Program-made: the position numbers and the translations under genes
Shown here: positions 1 through 8,041 of the stretch, in pieces
Layout of the letters: every line of letters begins with the position of its first letter
How positions within the stretch are numbered: the stretch's first letter is position 1
DNA from: Halieaceae bacterium
GTDB lineage: Bacteria; Pseudomonadota; Gammaproteobacteria; Pseudomonadales; Halieaceae
Assembly (NCBI GenBank): GCA_902631395.1
Contig: CACOYM010000002.1
Coordinates: forward strand, 141,131 to 205,130
Direction of reading: 5' to 3'
Length of the DNA stretch: 64,000 nucleotides
The notes under the pieces: generated by a model
What the model was told of the DNA's origin: nothing
What the model saw: only the letters and a program-made list of their open reading frames with translations
Database searches by the model: none

Positions 1-435
1 CTTACGGCCCACGCAAAGGAAAATCCAGACCCTGGCCATCTGACCGCTTTGGTGCGACCCAAGCTAGGACGTCTGATCTGTCAGCCCTTGGTTGACGACA
101 CAGGGACGCTGACGGTGGTGACCTTGGCACCGGACCTCGAAAAACTCCTTGAGAGCAGCCGGGCAGGCGCTGAAACTGAGCACATCACACTTGATCCGAC
201 ATTGGCTAACTCAATGATCGAGAGCCTTCGGAGTGAAGCAGAGAAAATACAAGAGAATGGCGTTGCAGCCACTTTGGTAGTGTCGCCCACTCTCCGGAGT
301 TGGATGGCACGCTTTGTCAAAGTCCGAGTACCTGATCTGACAGTGCTGTCCTATACAGAGATCCCGGACGATCAGCGCATCCAAGTTCAATCCAGCATCG
401 GTGGCGAGGCAGCCATAGAGAGCGATACGGAGTAA
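1..435 (+). CDS. flhA: Flagellar export gate protein FlhA, C-terminal part (5' end outside window)
   Basis: FlhA is the nonameric export-gate protein of the flagellar type III secretion system. Its cytoplasmic C-terminal domain docks chaperone-substrate complexes. Only about the last 144 residues are visible. The frame is open from base 1, so the TTG at 49 in the ORF track is not the start. The segment with VRPKLGRLI, then a CQPL..D..G.L.VVTL..DLE strand region and a closing VLSYTEIP, fits the end of the FlhA cytoplasmic domain. The stop lies 6 bases before the next flagellar gene, so the two are probably co-transcribed. Assignment is by recognition of the domain and by its place ahead of flhF-fleN-fliA. 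Confidence 0.9.
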   Translation, partial: LTAHAKENPDPGHLTALVRPKLGRLICQPLVDDTGTLTVVTLAPDLEKLLESSRAGAETEHITLDPTLANSMIESLRSEAEKIQENGVAATLVVSPTLRSWMARFVKVRVPDLTVLSYTEIPDDQRIQVQSSIGGEAAIESDTE

Positions 436-441
436 TACAGT

Positions 442-1209
442 ATGAGACTTGTCGTAGAGGAAGCTCAGGATCACAGCGCCTGCATGGAAAAGCTAAGAAG
501 CTTGTATGGGGCGGACTGTGTTGTTGTGCATAGCTTTCGGATAGACGATCGATACCGGGTGGTGATTGCATTGGAGACAGATATTCGAACGCCCGCCAGT
601 TGTCAGGGGAGCGCTGTAAAAAATGTTGTGTCTCACCCCTATATTCGCTGGGATACGCTAATCGATGGTGCGGAGTCGGTAAATACACCGTTGCCAACTA
701 GTGTTGTCTCAGCAGCACATATGGAGACTAAGGCGTTGCAGCACGGCCCAAATGAGATCAGTTCCAGGCTGATCGAACTCGCGGCCAGGATCAAGGCGCT
801 TGACGCGTTGGAACCACTGTCGGCTCTCGAGCCGGAGTCGCAAGACTTCAGACAGGCAGTGTTCTCGGAAGTCCTCGCCGAGGCCACAGCTGCCAGCGAC
901 AAACCGCATAATATCCAGCAACACGGCACCGACCAGGTAGCGCCCTCAATCCCAGAAATTTTTTCGACACTAACAGATGCGCCGGCTGCCAAATTTCCCG
1001 CACCGGTCGATGCGCTCCTCAAGACACGTGAATCCCTCATCGCCGACACTTTGAACACCAGCACCCCTCTCGAGGAGACTCCCATTCCCAGAGTCTGCAC
1101 GTCTGACAGCGCGGAAAACTTCGCCAATCTGCTCTTAAGTTGTGTTGCCGATTCCCAGAAAAGCTTGCCCCTTTATGAGCAGACTCGGCTTAGAATGGTA
1201 GCTAGCTAA
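442..1209 (+). CDS. FlhF-like protein lacking the SRP-type GTPase domain
   Basis: This gene occupies the flhF position between flhA and fleN. The first 50 residues resemble the FlhF N-terminal domain: a helix ending in EKLRSLYGADCVVVHSFR, then a basic beta-hairpin and VVIALE. Normal FlhF proteins exceed 400 residues and continue into an SRP54-type N and G domain with a P-loop and DT(A)G-type motifs. This protein is only 255 residues. Residues 60-255 are low-complexity, rich in Ala, Ser, Thr and Pro, and show no Walker A or other GTPase motif. The stop is followed 59 bases later by fleN, so the G domain has not simply shifted frame nearby. It may be a reduced FlhF, a domain-loss derivative, or a decaying gene; the frame is intact. 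The FlhF relationship is an inference from a short match and from synteny. Confidence 0.65.
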   Translation: MRLVVEEAQDHSACMEKLRSLYGADCVVVHSFRIDDRYRVVIALETDIRTPASCQGSAVKNVVSHPYIRWDTLIDGAESVNTPLPTSVVSAAHMETKALQHGPNEISSRLIELAARIKALDALEPLSALEPESQDFRQAVFSEVLAEATAASDKPHNIQQHGTDQVAPSIPEIFSTLTDAPAAKFPAPVDALLKTRESLIADTLNTSTPLEETPIPRVCTSDSAENFANLLLSCVADSQKSLPLYEQTRLRMVAS

Positions 1210-1268
1210 GACATCTTACTGGCTGGCCGCAACATTTAGCGGCACTCACTGAGACATGAGGCATCACT

Positions 1269-2060
1269 ATGCGTGTAATTGGTGTGACAAGCGGAAAGGG
1301 TGGCGTCGGTAAAACCACAGTTTCGGTTAATCTTGCTGTTGAGCTTGCCAAGCGAGGCAAAAAAGTCGTTTTACTTGATGGTGACCTAGGGTTAAGTAAT
1401 GCCCAGATACTGCTCAACGCCCGAGTCGAATACAGCTATGGGCATGTGCTCTCTGGGCAAAAGACCCTTGAAGAGATCATGGTGCAGTCAGAGCACGGCG
1501 TCACGTTGGTTCCGGGTTCAAGCGGCTCTTCTGCTCTGGCACGCCTCACGCGCCTACAGTTATTAGGTCTCATACACACACTCTCGACGCTAGATGACTG
1601 TGACTATCTGGTTGTTGATACGGCGGCAGGCATTAGCGATAACGTGACGGTGCTATTCGGTGCCTGCGATATTAAATTGCTACTGATTCAAAATGAGCCG
1701 TCCTCGATTGCTGATGCGTACGCCACAGTTAAGGTCTTGCAGCAGGAATTCAATCTCTCCGACATCATGCTAACGCCGGTTCAAGTAACAAATGAGCGCG
1801 AATCGGAAAATATTCACAAACGTATCAACAAAGTTACCGCGCAATTCCTGGGGATCTCCCTTGGATACTCGACCGGAATCCGAAAAGACCCGGTCGTGCT
1901 CAACTCTGCTAGGCTAGGACAACCAGCGATTCTTCACGCCCCAGAGAGCGATATCGCAAAAGACATTCGACGTCTCGTCGACGTCATCACCGAATCGACG
2001 GGCGAGCCCACCACCGCCAGCGATATCAAAATATCGGTGGGCGCTGGCGCAAAGAACTGA
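1269..2060 (+). CDS. fleN: Flagellar number regulator FleN/FlhG, MinD-family ATPase
   Basis: FleN (FlhG) is a MinD/ParA-type ATPase that limits flagellar number, in pseudomonads by antagonising FleQ. The deviant Walker A motif GKGGVGKTT is at residues 9-17, the switch I-like DGDLGLSN near 37-44 and the Walker B strand [12 protein letters not shown] near 113-124. The length of 263 residues is slightly short for the family. The ATG at 1269 starts directly at the first beta strand. An in-frame TGA at 1257-1259 rules out an N-terminal extension, so the DQAxxLR helix that some FlhG proteins use to stimulate FlhF GTPase cannot be present. That matches the absence of the GTPase domain in the gene upstream. 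The fliA start follows 3 bases after this stop. Confidence 0.93.
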   Translation: MRVIGVTSGKGGVGKTTVSVNLAVELAKRGKKVVLLDGDLGLSNAQILLNARVEYSYGHVLSGQKTLEEIMVQSEHGVTLVPGSSGSSALARLTRLQLLGLIHTLSTLDDCDYLVVDTAAGISDNVTVLFGACDIKLLLIQNEPSSIADAYATVKVLQQEFNLSDIMLTPVQVTNERESENIHKRINKVTAQFLGISLGYSTGIRKDPVVLNSARLGQPAILHAPESDIAKDIRRLVDVITESTGEPTTASDIKISVGAGAKN

Positions 2061-2063
2061 TCT

Positions 2064-2783
2064 ATGTCCAAAGGCTACCAAGCATATGCTGACGCACTGA
2101 CGAACTCTGAGCCCAGTGCTGAGAATTCTGCGGTGCTGCAGCATATCGGCCTCGTACATAAAACAGCTCTTCATATCAAGGCCCGACTGCCAGACTACGT
2201 TGAACTCGAAGAGTTGGTGCAAATCGGGATGGTCGGGTTGCTCGAGGCTGCAAAGTCCTACGATTCAACACAAGGTGCCGACCTGGGCACATTCGCCAGC
2301 AAGCGCATACGAGGCGCTATTTTGGATGAGGTGCGCAAGAGATCTCCCCTGTCGAGGACCGACAGTTCGCACATCAAGGCAGAAGAGCAGGTGGTGGAGC
2401 AATTTCTTGCAAAACATGGCAGACCACCGACGGCGAGCGAGATAGCACAAGAACTCGGCACGCCACTTGATGAGTACCAAAAGCAACGAGGCAGATCGCA
2501 GAAATTTCGCACGACGTCTCTGGAAGATCTGGAGGAAAGTGGTCAAATCCCCGTCTCCGAGAGCGATGGTCCTGAGGACGAATTAGACGCTATCGAAGCC
2601 AGCGAGTGGCTTGCTGCGGAAATCGCAGAATTACCTGAGCGTGAACAAATCGTGATTTCTTTATACTATAACGATGAAATGAATTTGAAAGAGATAGGAG
2701 CGATCATTGGCGTCAGCGAATCCCGAGTCAGCCAAATTCTCACCAAAGTGGTGGGGAAACTTCGCGACCGGGTCGCGTTTTAA
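2064..2783 (+). CDS. fliA: Flagellar sigma factor FliA (sigma-28)
   Basis: FliA directs RNA polymerase to late flagellar and chemotaxis promoters and is normally held by FlgM until the hook is complete. The 239-residue protein has sigma region 2 near residues 30-100 (LEELVQIGMVGLLEAAKSYD, then FASKRIRGAILDEVRK). Region 3 follows near 110-140. A region 4 helix-turn-helix lies near 205-230 (NLKEIGAIIGVSESRVSQI). The length is normal. The start ATG comes 3 bases after fleN, so translation is probably coupled. In many gammaproteobacteria cheY-cheZ-cheA follow here; instead two unknown genes follow, so chemotaxis genes must be elsewhere if present. Confidence 0.95.
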   Translation: MSKGYQAYADALTNSEPSAENSAVLQHIGLVHKTALHIKARLPDYVELEELVQIGMVGLLEAAKSYDSTQGADLGTFASKRIRGAILDEVRKRSPLSRTDSSHIKAEEQVVEQFLAKHGRPPTASEIAQELGTPLDEYQKQRGRSQKFRTTSLEDLEESGQIPVSESDGPEDELDAIEASEWLAAEIAELPEREQIVISLYYNDEMNLKEIGAIIGVSESRVSQILTKVVGKLRDRVAF

Positions 2784-2798
2784 GGCATAGAGCACGGC

Positions 2799-3284
2799 AT
2801 GTTTGGAAAAAAATCAAAACTAGAGCGCGTAAAAGCAGACGCAAAAGCAGACTACTTAAAGTGTAGTGCCTTGGACCCTGAGGATCGCCTTCACAGGGTT
2901 TTCGCAGCGCGAATCGCCCAACGAGCGAGACTGAATCTCGACAAGATTTTTGTGCAGGGCGCCAAAGCAGAAGAAAAACGCCAGCACGAGATGGCAGAGG
3001 CAATTAAAGCCGGTAGTGGCATTCCACCGAGAATCGTGCATGAGGGCTACAACCAGCTACAAGGGATATCAGGGTCCGTTGTGTCCTGGGTCCCGGAGGA
3101 ACTTGCCAACAAGATGTTTAACTTGGGTGCTGACTATCAAATTACTGAAGTCAGTGCCCATGAAGCGTTGCAGCAGGCTGAAAAGGTTGCTGAGACTATT
3201 ATTGAGGACCTGCAAACCACGCAATCTATACAATTACTCGGTTTGTTGCGCGAGGACGATGGAGACGATGAGTCCGAGGATTAG
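2799..3284 (+). CDS. Unknown cytoplasmic protein downstream of fliA
   Basis: I do not recognise this 161-residue protein. It starts 15 bases after fliA and is probably in the same transcript. The first third is very basic and helical (MFGKKSKLERVKADAKADY) and the middle is charged and probably helical. The C-terminus is very acidic (EDDGDDESED). No signal peptide or membrane segment is visible. The position would suit CheY or CheZ in related genomes, but I see neither a CheY Asp-pocket pattern nor the CheZ C-terminal CheY-binding peptide. A role in flagellar regulation or chemotaxis is possible from position alone. The frame, spacing and codon use look like a real gene. Confidence 0.8.
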   Translation: MFGKKSKLERVKADAKADYLKCSALDPEDRLHRVFAARIAQRARLNLDKIFVQGAKAEEKRQHEMAEAIKAGSGIPPRIVHEGYNQLQGISGSVVSWVPEELANKMFNLGADYQITEVSAHEALQQAEKVAETIIEDLQTTQSIQLLGLLREDDGDDESED

Positions 3285-3323
3285 GCTCACCGAGATTAGG
3301 TCTGCAGGCCAGAAAATACACCC

Positions 3324-3959
3324 ATGTCACTAGAAAATATTGTCATCGCGGTATCGCTGCTCTTGGGCATTGTGTTACTCATCCTGATCATTTATCTGAT
3401 CAGTAGAGTTAACGACCTTGAGGCAAAGGCTTTTTCCTTTCAAAGCGCTACGTCGTCGGAAAAAAAAACCGAAACAGATTCGCAGAAGGTCTTTGGGGGG
3501 CTAAATGGACGCCAATTATGGGACGAATGGGTGGCGATGGCCAACGGCGGGGAAGATCGATTTGGCATCAGGGGGGACCGGGATCGCTTCCTCGCTCTAC
3601 TTGAGTTACACATTCGCTCACTTATTAAGACCGGCATCGAACACGGCTCCAACGGGATAAACGAGCCACCCTCTAACCCGTTGAAAATCAAAATGCTGCG
3701 CGGTGAGTTCGAAAGCTATCTTCCATCGTCTCAGGCTGGTCGCCTCTACGAAATCGGGTGTGATTTAGGCTTCAGCGACGATCCACAGCAGCAAGCAGCG
3801 CTGGTCGCGGCGCTCACCGAGACCGTTGACGCCATTTCAATGGGTATTGACGCAGGTTCAACTTTCGTTGAAAACGCGATGCGCGACGTCAGCACTGAGC
3901 CTCAAGACCGAGAGCTCGGGCAGGAACTCGTGCCGGCTGACCAATCCAGCGTTGATTGA
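3324..3959 (+). CDS. Unknown single-pass membrane protein at end of the flhA-fliA operon
   Basis: This 211-residue protein is not recognised. Residues 6-28 form one hydrophobic helix (VIAVSLLLGIVLLILIIYLI). It is followed by a short coiled segment, a polar Ser/Lys/Glu linker and a soluble domain of roughly 140 residues with RDRFLALLELHIRSLI and LYEIGCDLGF. The layout suggests an N-anchored protein with a cytoplasmic or periplasmic domain; orientation cannot be fixed by eye. It starts 39 bases after the previous gene. Its stop is 1 base from the stop of the convergent minus-strand gene, so the two operons end face to face with no room for a separate terminator. Confidence 0.8.
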   Translation: MSLENIVIAVSLLLGIVLLILIIYLISRVNDLEAKAFSFQSATSSEKKTETDSQKVFGGLNGRQLWDEWVAMANGGEDRFGIRGDRDRFLALLELHIRSLIKTGIEHGSNGINEPPSNPLKIKMLRGEFESYLPSSQAGRLYEIGCDLGFSDDPQQQAALVAALTETVDAISMGIDAGSTFVENAMRDVSTEPQDRELGQELVPADQSSVD

Positions 3960-3960
3960 A

Positions 3961-4779
3961 TTATTGTTGCTGGTCTGGAGCAGGAAACACGACACTTCCC
4001 TCGGGATAAATCTTTTCAGGCACCAAGACATCGTCCTCCGTAGGGCCATTGCTGAGCTGAGCTCGCTCAAGGGCCAATTGCGCAGCAAAGAGCTCTGCCA
4101 GATTTTCGCGCTCAATCTCAATAAGAGTTGAAATCTCCCGCTTGAGGGCTTCAACATCGTTAAGGCCAGACTCTAACTTTGTGACTTTCCGCGACAACTC
4201 GGCGAACTGCTCCGACTGCTTTTGCAACTGCGCGACCATCGCTCTGTTAGACTCGACACCACTCCGGGTAATTTCGCTGGTGTCTGTGACAATGGATTGA
4301 ACACCAGTAATCGACATAGCCATCTGCTCGGCCAGCGTCTTGCCATCCCGCTCTACTTGGCCAATGGCCTCCGCGAGCTGAGCCTGACCTTCATCGAGCA
4401 TGCTCAGCTTTTGATCTAGCACAACCATGCGGTCAAGCGCAGAATTCATGTTCACGACGCGCTTTGTGATCGACAGAGTCGCAGCCTGCAATGCGTCCAC
4501 CTGCCCAGACAACCTGCCGCCCGCTACCATGAGCAGGACTGCACACAAAAAAACTACGACGGCGGCGCCACCGGCCAAACGCTTGGCATAGAATTCCATC
4601 TTGCGATTGGCCTGGCTTGCCGAGTCCAATGCCCGGTCAAGTCGGCTATGAGTATCAGCGTTCAACTGCGCGACGGCGTCAACAGCAGGACTTGACGGCA
4701 CTGAGCCACCATTATTGGTGCTCTTTTGGGCCGGCAAAGCCAAGTCGCCCTCTAAGCCTGGATTTTCGTCATCAACCAT
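3961..4779 (-). CDS. Unknown membrane-anchored coiled-coil protein at end of the fli operon
   Basis: This 272-residue protein is not recognised. About 65 polar residues are followed by a transmembrane helix near residues 68-90 (AAVVVFLCAVLLMVAGG). Then comes a long helical region with heptad-like repeats (LDRMVVLDQKLSMLDEGQAQL, SRKVTKLESGLNDVEALKRE) to about residue 240, and a Pro-rich tail. The layout resembles coiled-coil envelope proteins or the signalling-helix part of chemoreceptors, but there is no MCP hairpin motif and no HAMP pattern that I can see. A good ribosome site (GGGAG, 9 bases before the ATG) supports the start. It is the last gene of the minus-strand flagellar run, 49 bases after the previous one. 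Confidence 0.8.
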   Translation of the reverse strand: MVDDENPGLEGDLALPAQKSTNNGGSVPSSPAVDAVAQLNADTHSRLDRALDSASQANRKMEFYAKRLAGGAAVVVFLCAVLLMVAGGRLSGQVDALQAATLSITKRVVNMNSALDRMVVLDQKLSMLDEGQAQLAEAIGQVERDGKTLAEQMAMSITGVQSIVTDTSEITRSGVESNRAMVAQLQKQSEQFAELSRKVTKLESGLNDVEALKREISTLIEIERENLAELFAAQLALERAQLSNGPTEDDVLVPEKIYPEGSVVFPAPDQQQ

Positions 4780-4828
4780 ATGAAATCTCTCCCTATGGAG
4801 GGAAATATCGGCCTATTCACTTTTTTGT

Positions 4829-5794
4829 TTAGTGCGGGAGACGCTGAAACAGCGGCTCAAGGCTGTCCATAATCTCTTCTATCCAAGGCTTTACCAGCGA
4901 CTGTGTTAGTTCCCAAACCGGTGGGTGCAGGGCACCCGCAACCGCCAAAATCACTGCACTGGCAGACAAAATAATGATGCCCACCGCAATCAGAGACCCA
5001 ATTCTTGGGAGCAGGGCTCTCCAATTAATCCATCGCGATGGCGCTTTTTGGTCAGTCGCCTCAGCAAAAGCCCCACCTAATTGTTCAGCGGCCTGACCAC
5101 CCGCATAGTCAGTGTGTGGAGAGATAGACTTAGATTCATCGTAATCAGAAACACTTTGTTTAAGCGCGTCGCTAACGTCCAGGCCCAGTATCTCCATGGC
5201 AAGTCCGTACCAGGGCGACTGCTGAAGAGACGGTAGCAAATCGGCCAGCGCTCCTCTCTGATGACACTCTGAAAAGTACCGCTTTATGGCAGGATGATCC
5301 ATCTCAGTGAGGCGTATCAGATTATTACGCGACTTAAGCGAGAGTTGCTGTAAGGCTGCCGCATCGTGATTGCTCTCCGTTGAAAATGCTAGCATCCCTA
5401 CATTGGCACCCGGGAACGTGTTGACCAAAGACTCGCACGCCAACCACTCCTTGCCAGCGTTAGGACCAAAATCGGGCATCACAATGATATGGCGCTCTTG
5501 AGCCTGCTGGTTGCGTGCTTCTTCAATTGAGAGATCAGCCAATACAGTGTTGAATAGCTCGACGATGTCATCCACTTTTGGAGACATCATGCGATGCAAA
5601 TGAAGCCCAGGCTGCAGCTTTAGTTGTTGGTATAAAGCGAGAAAACAGGCATCAACATGGAACTCTTCCTCACCCACTATGAACACATTCGACATGCCCT
5701 CCAGCAATGCTTCGCGCGCTGCCTCAAGAATTCTCTCATCGTCTGGGTGAGGGAGTGACCGGAGCAGCACGTCATCTGTGAGTTCAATTTTCAT
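4829..5794 (-). CDS. Unknown protein downstream of flhB with one C-terminal membrane helix
   Basis: This protein of about 321 residues is not recognised with confidence. The first 200 residues look like a degenerate ExeA/MshM/DamX-type ATPase fold: a strand-like VFIVGEEEFHVDA where a P-loop would be, then HIIVMPDFGPN in a Walker B-like position. No GxxGxGKT motif is present, so ATP binding is doubtful. A transmembrane helix follows near residues 255-285 (LIAVGIIILSASAVILAVAGAL), then an amphipathic tail. ExeA/DamX proteins often have peptidoglycan-binding or SPOR domains, and neither is seen here. I chose the ATG giving MKIELTDD over the upstream GTG in the track. It lies 36 bases after flhB and is probably in the flagellar transcript. 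Confidence 0.75.
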   Translation of the reverse strand: MKIELTDDVLLRSLPHPDDERILEAAREALLEGMSNVFIVGEEEFHVDACFLALYQQLKLQPGLHLHRMMSPKVDDIVELFNTVLADLSIEEARNQQAQERHIIVMPDFGPNAGKEWLACESLVNTFPGANVGMLAFSTESNHDAAALQQLSLKSRNNLIRLTEMDHPAIKRYFSECHQRGALADLLPSLQQSPWYGLAMEILGLDVSDALKQSVSDYDESKSISPHTDYAGGQAAEQLGGAFAEATDQKAPSRWINWRALLPRIGSLIAVGIIILSASAVILAVAGALHPPVWELTQSLVKPWIEEIMDSLEPLFQRLPH

Positions 5795-5830
5795 CGGCCG
5801 ATACACCGTCGCTGCAAGGCCATATCATTC

Positions 5831-6991
5831 TCAATCATAGACATCTGACTGTCGACCTTCTGAATCGAAAACCATTTCGTCAGGCACACGCGGCACGGGC
5901 TTAGCGTGAGAAACGCTAGATTGGTTGATGCTGTTGATATTGAAGATATAAGCGATTACTTGGGCAACTGCCTCAAAGAGAGGCTCAGGAATAAATCCCT
6001 CGAGTTCAGTAGTGAAAAATAGGGCTCTCGCAAGCACCGGTGATTGGAAAAGCGGAACACCCTCTTGGCCGGCTCGCTCTCGAATTCTCTCGGCGATCAC
6101 ATCAGTGCCTTTTGCCACCACTTTAGGTGGATCCTCGGAAGAGGGGTCATAAGACAACGCGACGGCAAAGTGCTCCGGGTTAGTAATAACAACGTCGGCC
6201 TCCGATATTGCCTCCAACATTCGTGCCGCCGAGACCTCACGCTGCTTCTGCCGGATACGTTGTTTAACCTCAGGTGAACCCTCAGTGTCTTTGCGCTCAT
6301 CCTTAACCTCTTTCAGCGTCATCTTCATTTTTTGATTGTGCTGATAAACCTGATAAGGAGCGTCAATCAAGGCAATGATGATCAGAGTACTAGACGCGAC
6401 CAAGAACGCCGTGGTCAGGATAGAGGCAGAGGCTGTGAGACCCGGCTCAAGGGCCATAAGCGATATTTCAGCAAATTCGGTAATTGACGCGTTAATCAGA
6501 AAGTAGGTTACGCCACCAACCAAGAAAAACTTCGCGATAGATTTGGCGAGGTTAACTAGAGCCTGAAGGCCAAACATGCGCTTGAACCCCGAAAGAGGAT
6601 TAAATTTTGATGCTTTGGGTTGCAAAGACTTCCAGCTGAAGTTGTACCCACCTATCAGTCCGGAACACGCCAGAACCACAACTCCGGTCAGAATCAGGAT
6701 AGGCAGAATACTAAACAATGCCTCTGTCATGGCGTCACCCAACCTGCCTGCTGCGACCCGTGGCTCCAGTACAGCCAAAGAATCAAAGACCAACCCCTGA
6801 GCGAATATGTTGGCTACGTTGCCGAGCAAAGAGCTACCAAATAAATAAAGGTAAACAGCCACGCTGATTACGGAGGCGGCGATGGTGATTTCTGTGGAGC
6901 GTGCAATCTGGCCCTCTTCTCGGGCTTTACTAAGCCTTCTCGCAGTAGGCTCCTCTGTTTTTTCCTGGCCTTCGTCCTGTTGATCCGCCAT
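5831..6991 (-). CDS. flhB: Flagellar export switch protein FlhB with an NPEH cleavage motif
   Basis: FlhB sits in the export gate and switches secretion from rod/hook to filament substrates after cutting itself between Asn and Pro of a conserved NPTH loop. The start is set to MADQQDEGQEKTEEPT, the usual FlhB opening; its ATG shares one base with the fliR stop (TGATG). Four hydrophobic helices occupy roughly residues 35-215. A linker and the cytoplasmic FlhB-C domain follow, with VITNPEHFAVAL at about 268-279. The usual Thr is Glu (N271-P272-E273-H274), while the cleavage pair Asn-Pro and the His are kept. Length is normal at 387 residues. It is the last recognisable structural gene of the operon. 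Confidence 0.95.
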   Translation of the reverse strand: MADQQDEGQEKTEEPTARRLSKAREEGQIARSTEITIAASVISVAVYLYLFGSSLLGNVANIFAQGLVFDSLAVLEPRVAAGRLGDAMTEALFSILPILILTGVVVLACSGLIGGYNFSWKSLQPKASKFNPLSGFKRMFGLQALVNLAKSIAKFFLVGGVTYFLINASITEFAEISLMALEPGLTASASILTTAFLVASSTLIIIALIDAPYQVYQHNQKMKMTLKEVKDERKDTEGSPEVKQRIRQKQREVSAARMLEAISEADVVITNPEHFAVALSYDPSSEDPPKVVAKGTDVIAERIRERAGQEGVPLFQSPVLARALFFTTELEGFIPEPLFEAVAQVIAYIFNINSINQSSVSHAKPVPRVPDEMVFDSEGRQSDVYD

Positions 6992-7761
6992 CAGGTCATA
7001 ACCCAAATGTTTTGGGCTCGAGAAAAGGCTTCAAGCCATAGCCATTCTATTCTATAGCCAATGTTCACTAGGTACACGACGAACAATACGAGACCAGCCA
7101 ACAACATTGCCGGGAAACCAACAGCAAAAATATTCAGCGCCGGCGCGGCGCGGGTCACGATCCCGATGCAGACATTAACGAGCATCATCGTGAGCATAAT
7201 CGGCAGCGCAATCAGCACAGCGCCGAGAAATACCATTGCAGTCCACTTAGTGAAATTAGCGACTGTCTCAATGAAGTTGATATTGCTTCCAATAGGCATG
7301 AACTCAAAGCTCATCAGGACTAACTCAATCAGGATCAGGTGACCACCAATAGACAGAAAAATCAGTGTAGACATGACGACAAGAAAAGAAGCCAGCACCG
7401 GCACCCGACCAATATTGGGGTCCACTGTCTGTGCCATACCTAACCCCATGCTCATTGACAGTGTCTGGCCCGCAACCACTAAGGCAGCATTTACCACCTG
7501 AAGCACGACCGCGAAGAGCAATCCGATAAGCAGCTCTCGGGTAATCAGCATGAGCCCCGGGGCACTGACCGGATCGATAGCGGGCAAATCGAGCGTGGGG
7601 TAGATAAAAACCGTGAGCACCAACGCTACAACAACGCGGATGCGAACGGACACCACTCTTAAAGAAACCAGCGGCGCAGCTAATAGCAGTGCTGAAATGC
7701 GAAGAAACGGAATTAATCCAGTCGCGAGAATTTGGACGACATCATCAAGAATCAGATTCAT
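6991..7761 (-). CDS. fliR: Flagellar export gate protein FliR
   Basis: FliR is a membrane component of the flagellar type III export gate and assembles with FliP and FliQ into the helical pore. The 256 residues contain about six hydrophobic stretches from residue 9 to 240. Typical features are IPFLRISALLLAAPL near the start, a GQTLSMSMGLGMAQTVDP loop near 100-117 and an APALNIFAVGFPAMLL segment near 200. Length matches the family. The start overlaps the fliQ stop by 4 bases (ATGA) and the stop overlaps the flhB start, so all three genes are translationally coupled. Confidence 0.95.
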   Translation of the reverse strand: MNLILDDVVQILATGLIPFLRISALLLAAPLVSLRVVSVRIRVVVALVLTVFIYPTLDLPAIDPVSAPGLMLITRELLIGLLFAVVLQVVNAALVVAGQTLSMSMGLGMAQTVDPNIGRVPVLASFLVVMSTLIFLSIGGHLILIELVLMSFEFMPIGSNINFIETVANFTKWTAMVFLGAVLIALPIMLTMMLVNVCIGIVTRAAPALNIFAVGFPAMLLAGLVLFVVYLVNIGYRIEWLWLEAFSRAQNIWVMT

Positions 7762-8030
7762 CGGCTGAATATTTGAGGAATCATGTCGAATATGGTGATG
7801 AACATCTCGGAAAGAATCATCAGTTGCCAGTCTCCGAATATGAGCAGTGCCGCCACGAGTGCAGCAAGCTTAGGTATGAAGCTCAGCGTCATTTCCTGAA
7901 TCGAAGTTGCAGCCTGAAATACGCCGATTATAAGACCCACCGAGAGCGCGATTATTAGCACGGGACCCGCGACATAAATCACAGTCCATATCGCTTCTCT
8001 GCCAATTCCTATGACTTCAGTCGTTTCCAT
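7758..8030 (-). CDS. fliQ: Flagellar export gate protein FliQ
   Basis: FliQ is the small two-helix component of the FliPQR export pore. I set the start at METTEVIGIGREAIW, giving 90 residues, the normal FliQ size. The longer ORF-track start (108 residues) would run into fliP and adds no FliQ-like sequence. The two helices (about residues 14-38 and 53-76) flank the conserved loop FQAATSIQEMTLSFIPK. The gene begins 11 bases after fliP and its stop overlaps the fliR start. Confidence 0.95.
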   Translation of the reverse strand: METTEVIGIGREAIWTVIYVAGPVLIIALSVGLIIGVFQAATSIQEMTLSFIPKLAALVAALLIFGDWQLMILSEMFITIFDMIPQIFSR

Positions 8031-8041
8031 ATCGTCAGCCT

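Noticed and set aside
639-1127. 162-residue minus-strand ORF inside the FlhF-like gene
   Set aside because: Antisense shadow of a low-complexity coding region, Ser/Ala-rich with no motif; the plus-strand frame has the synteny and FlhF-like start.
1200-1268. Frameshift hiding an FlhF GTPase domain after 1209
   Set aside because: Only 59 bases separate the stop from fleN, far too little for a domain of about 200 residues, and no P-loop appears in other frames of 442-1209.
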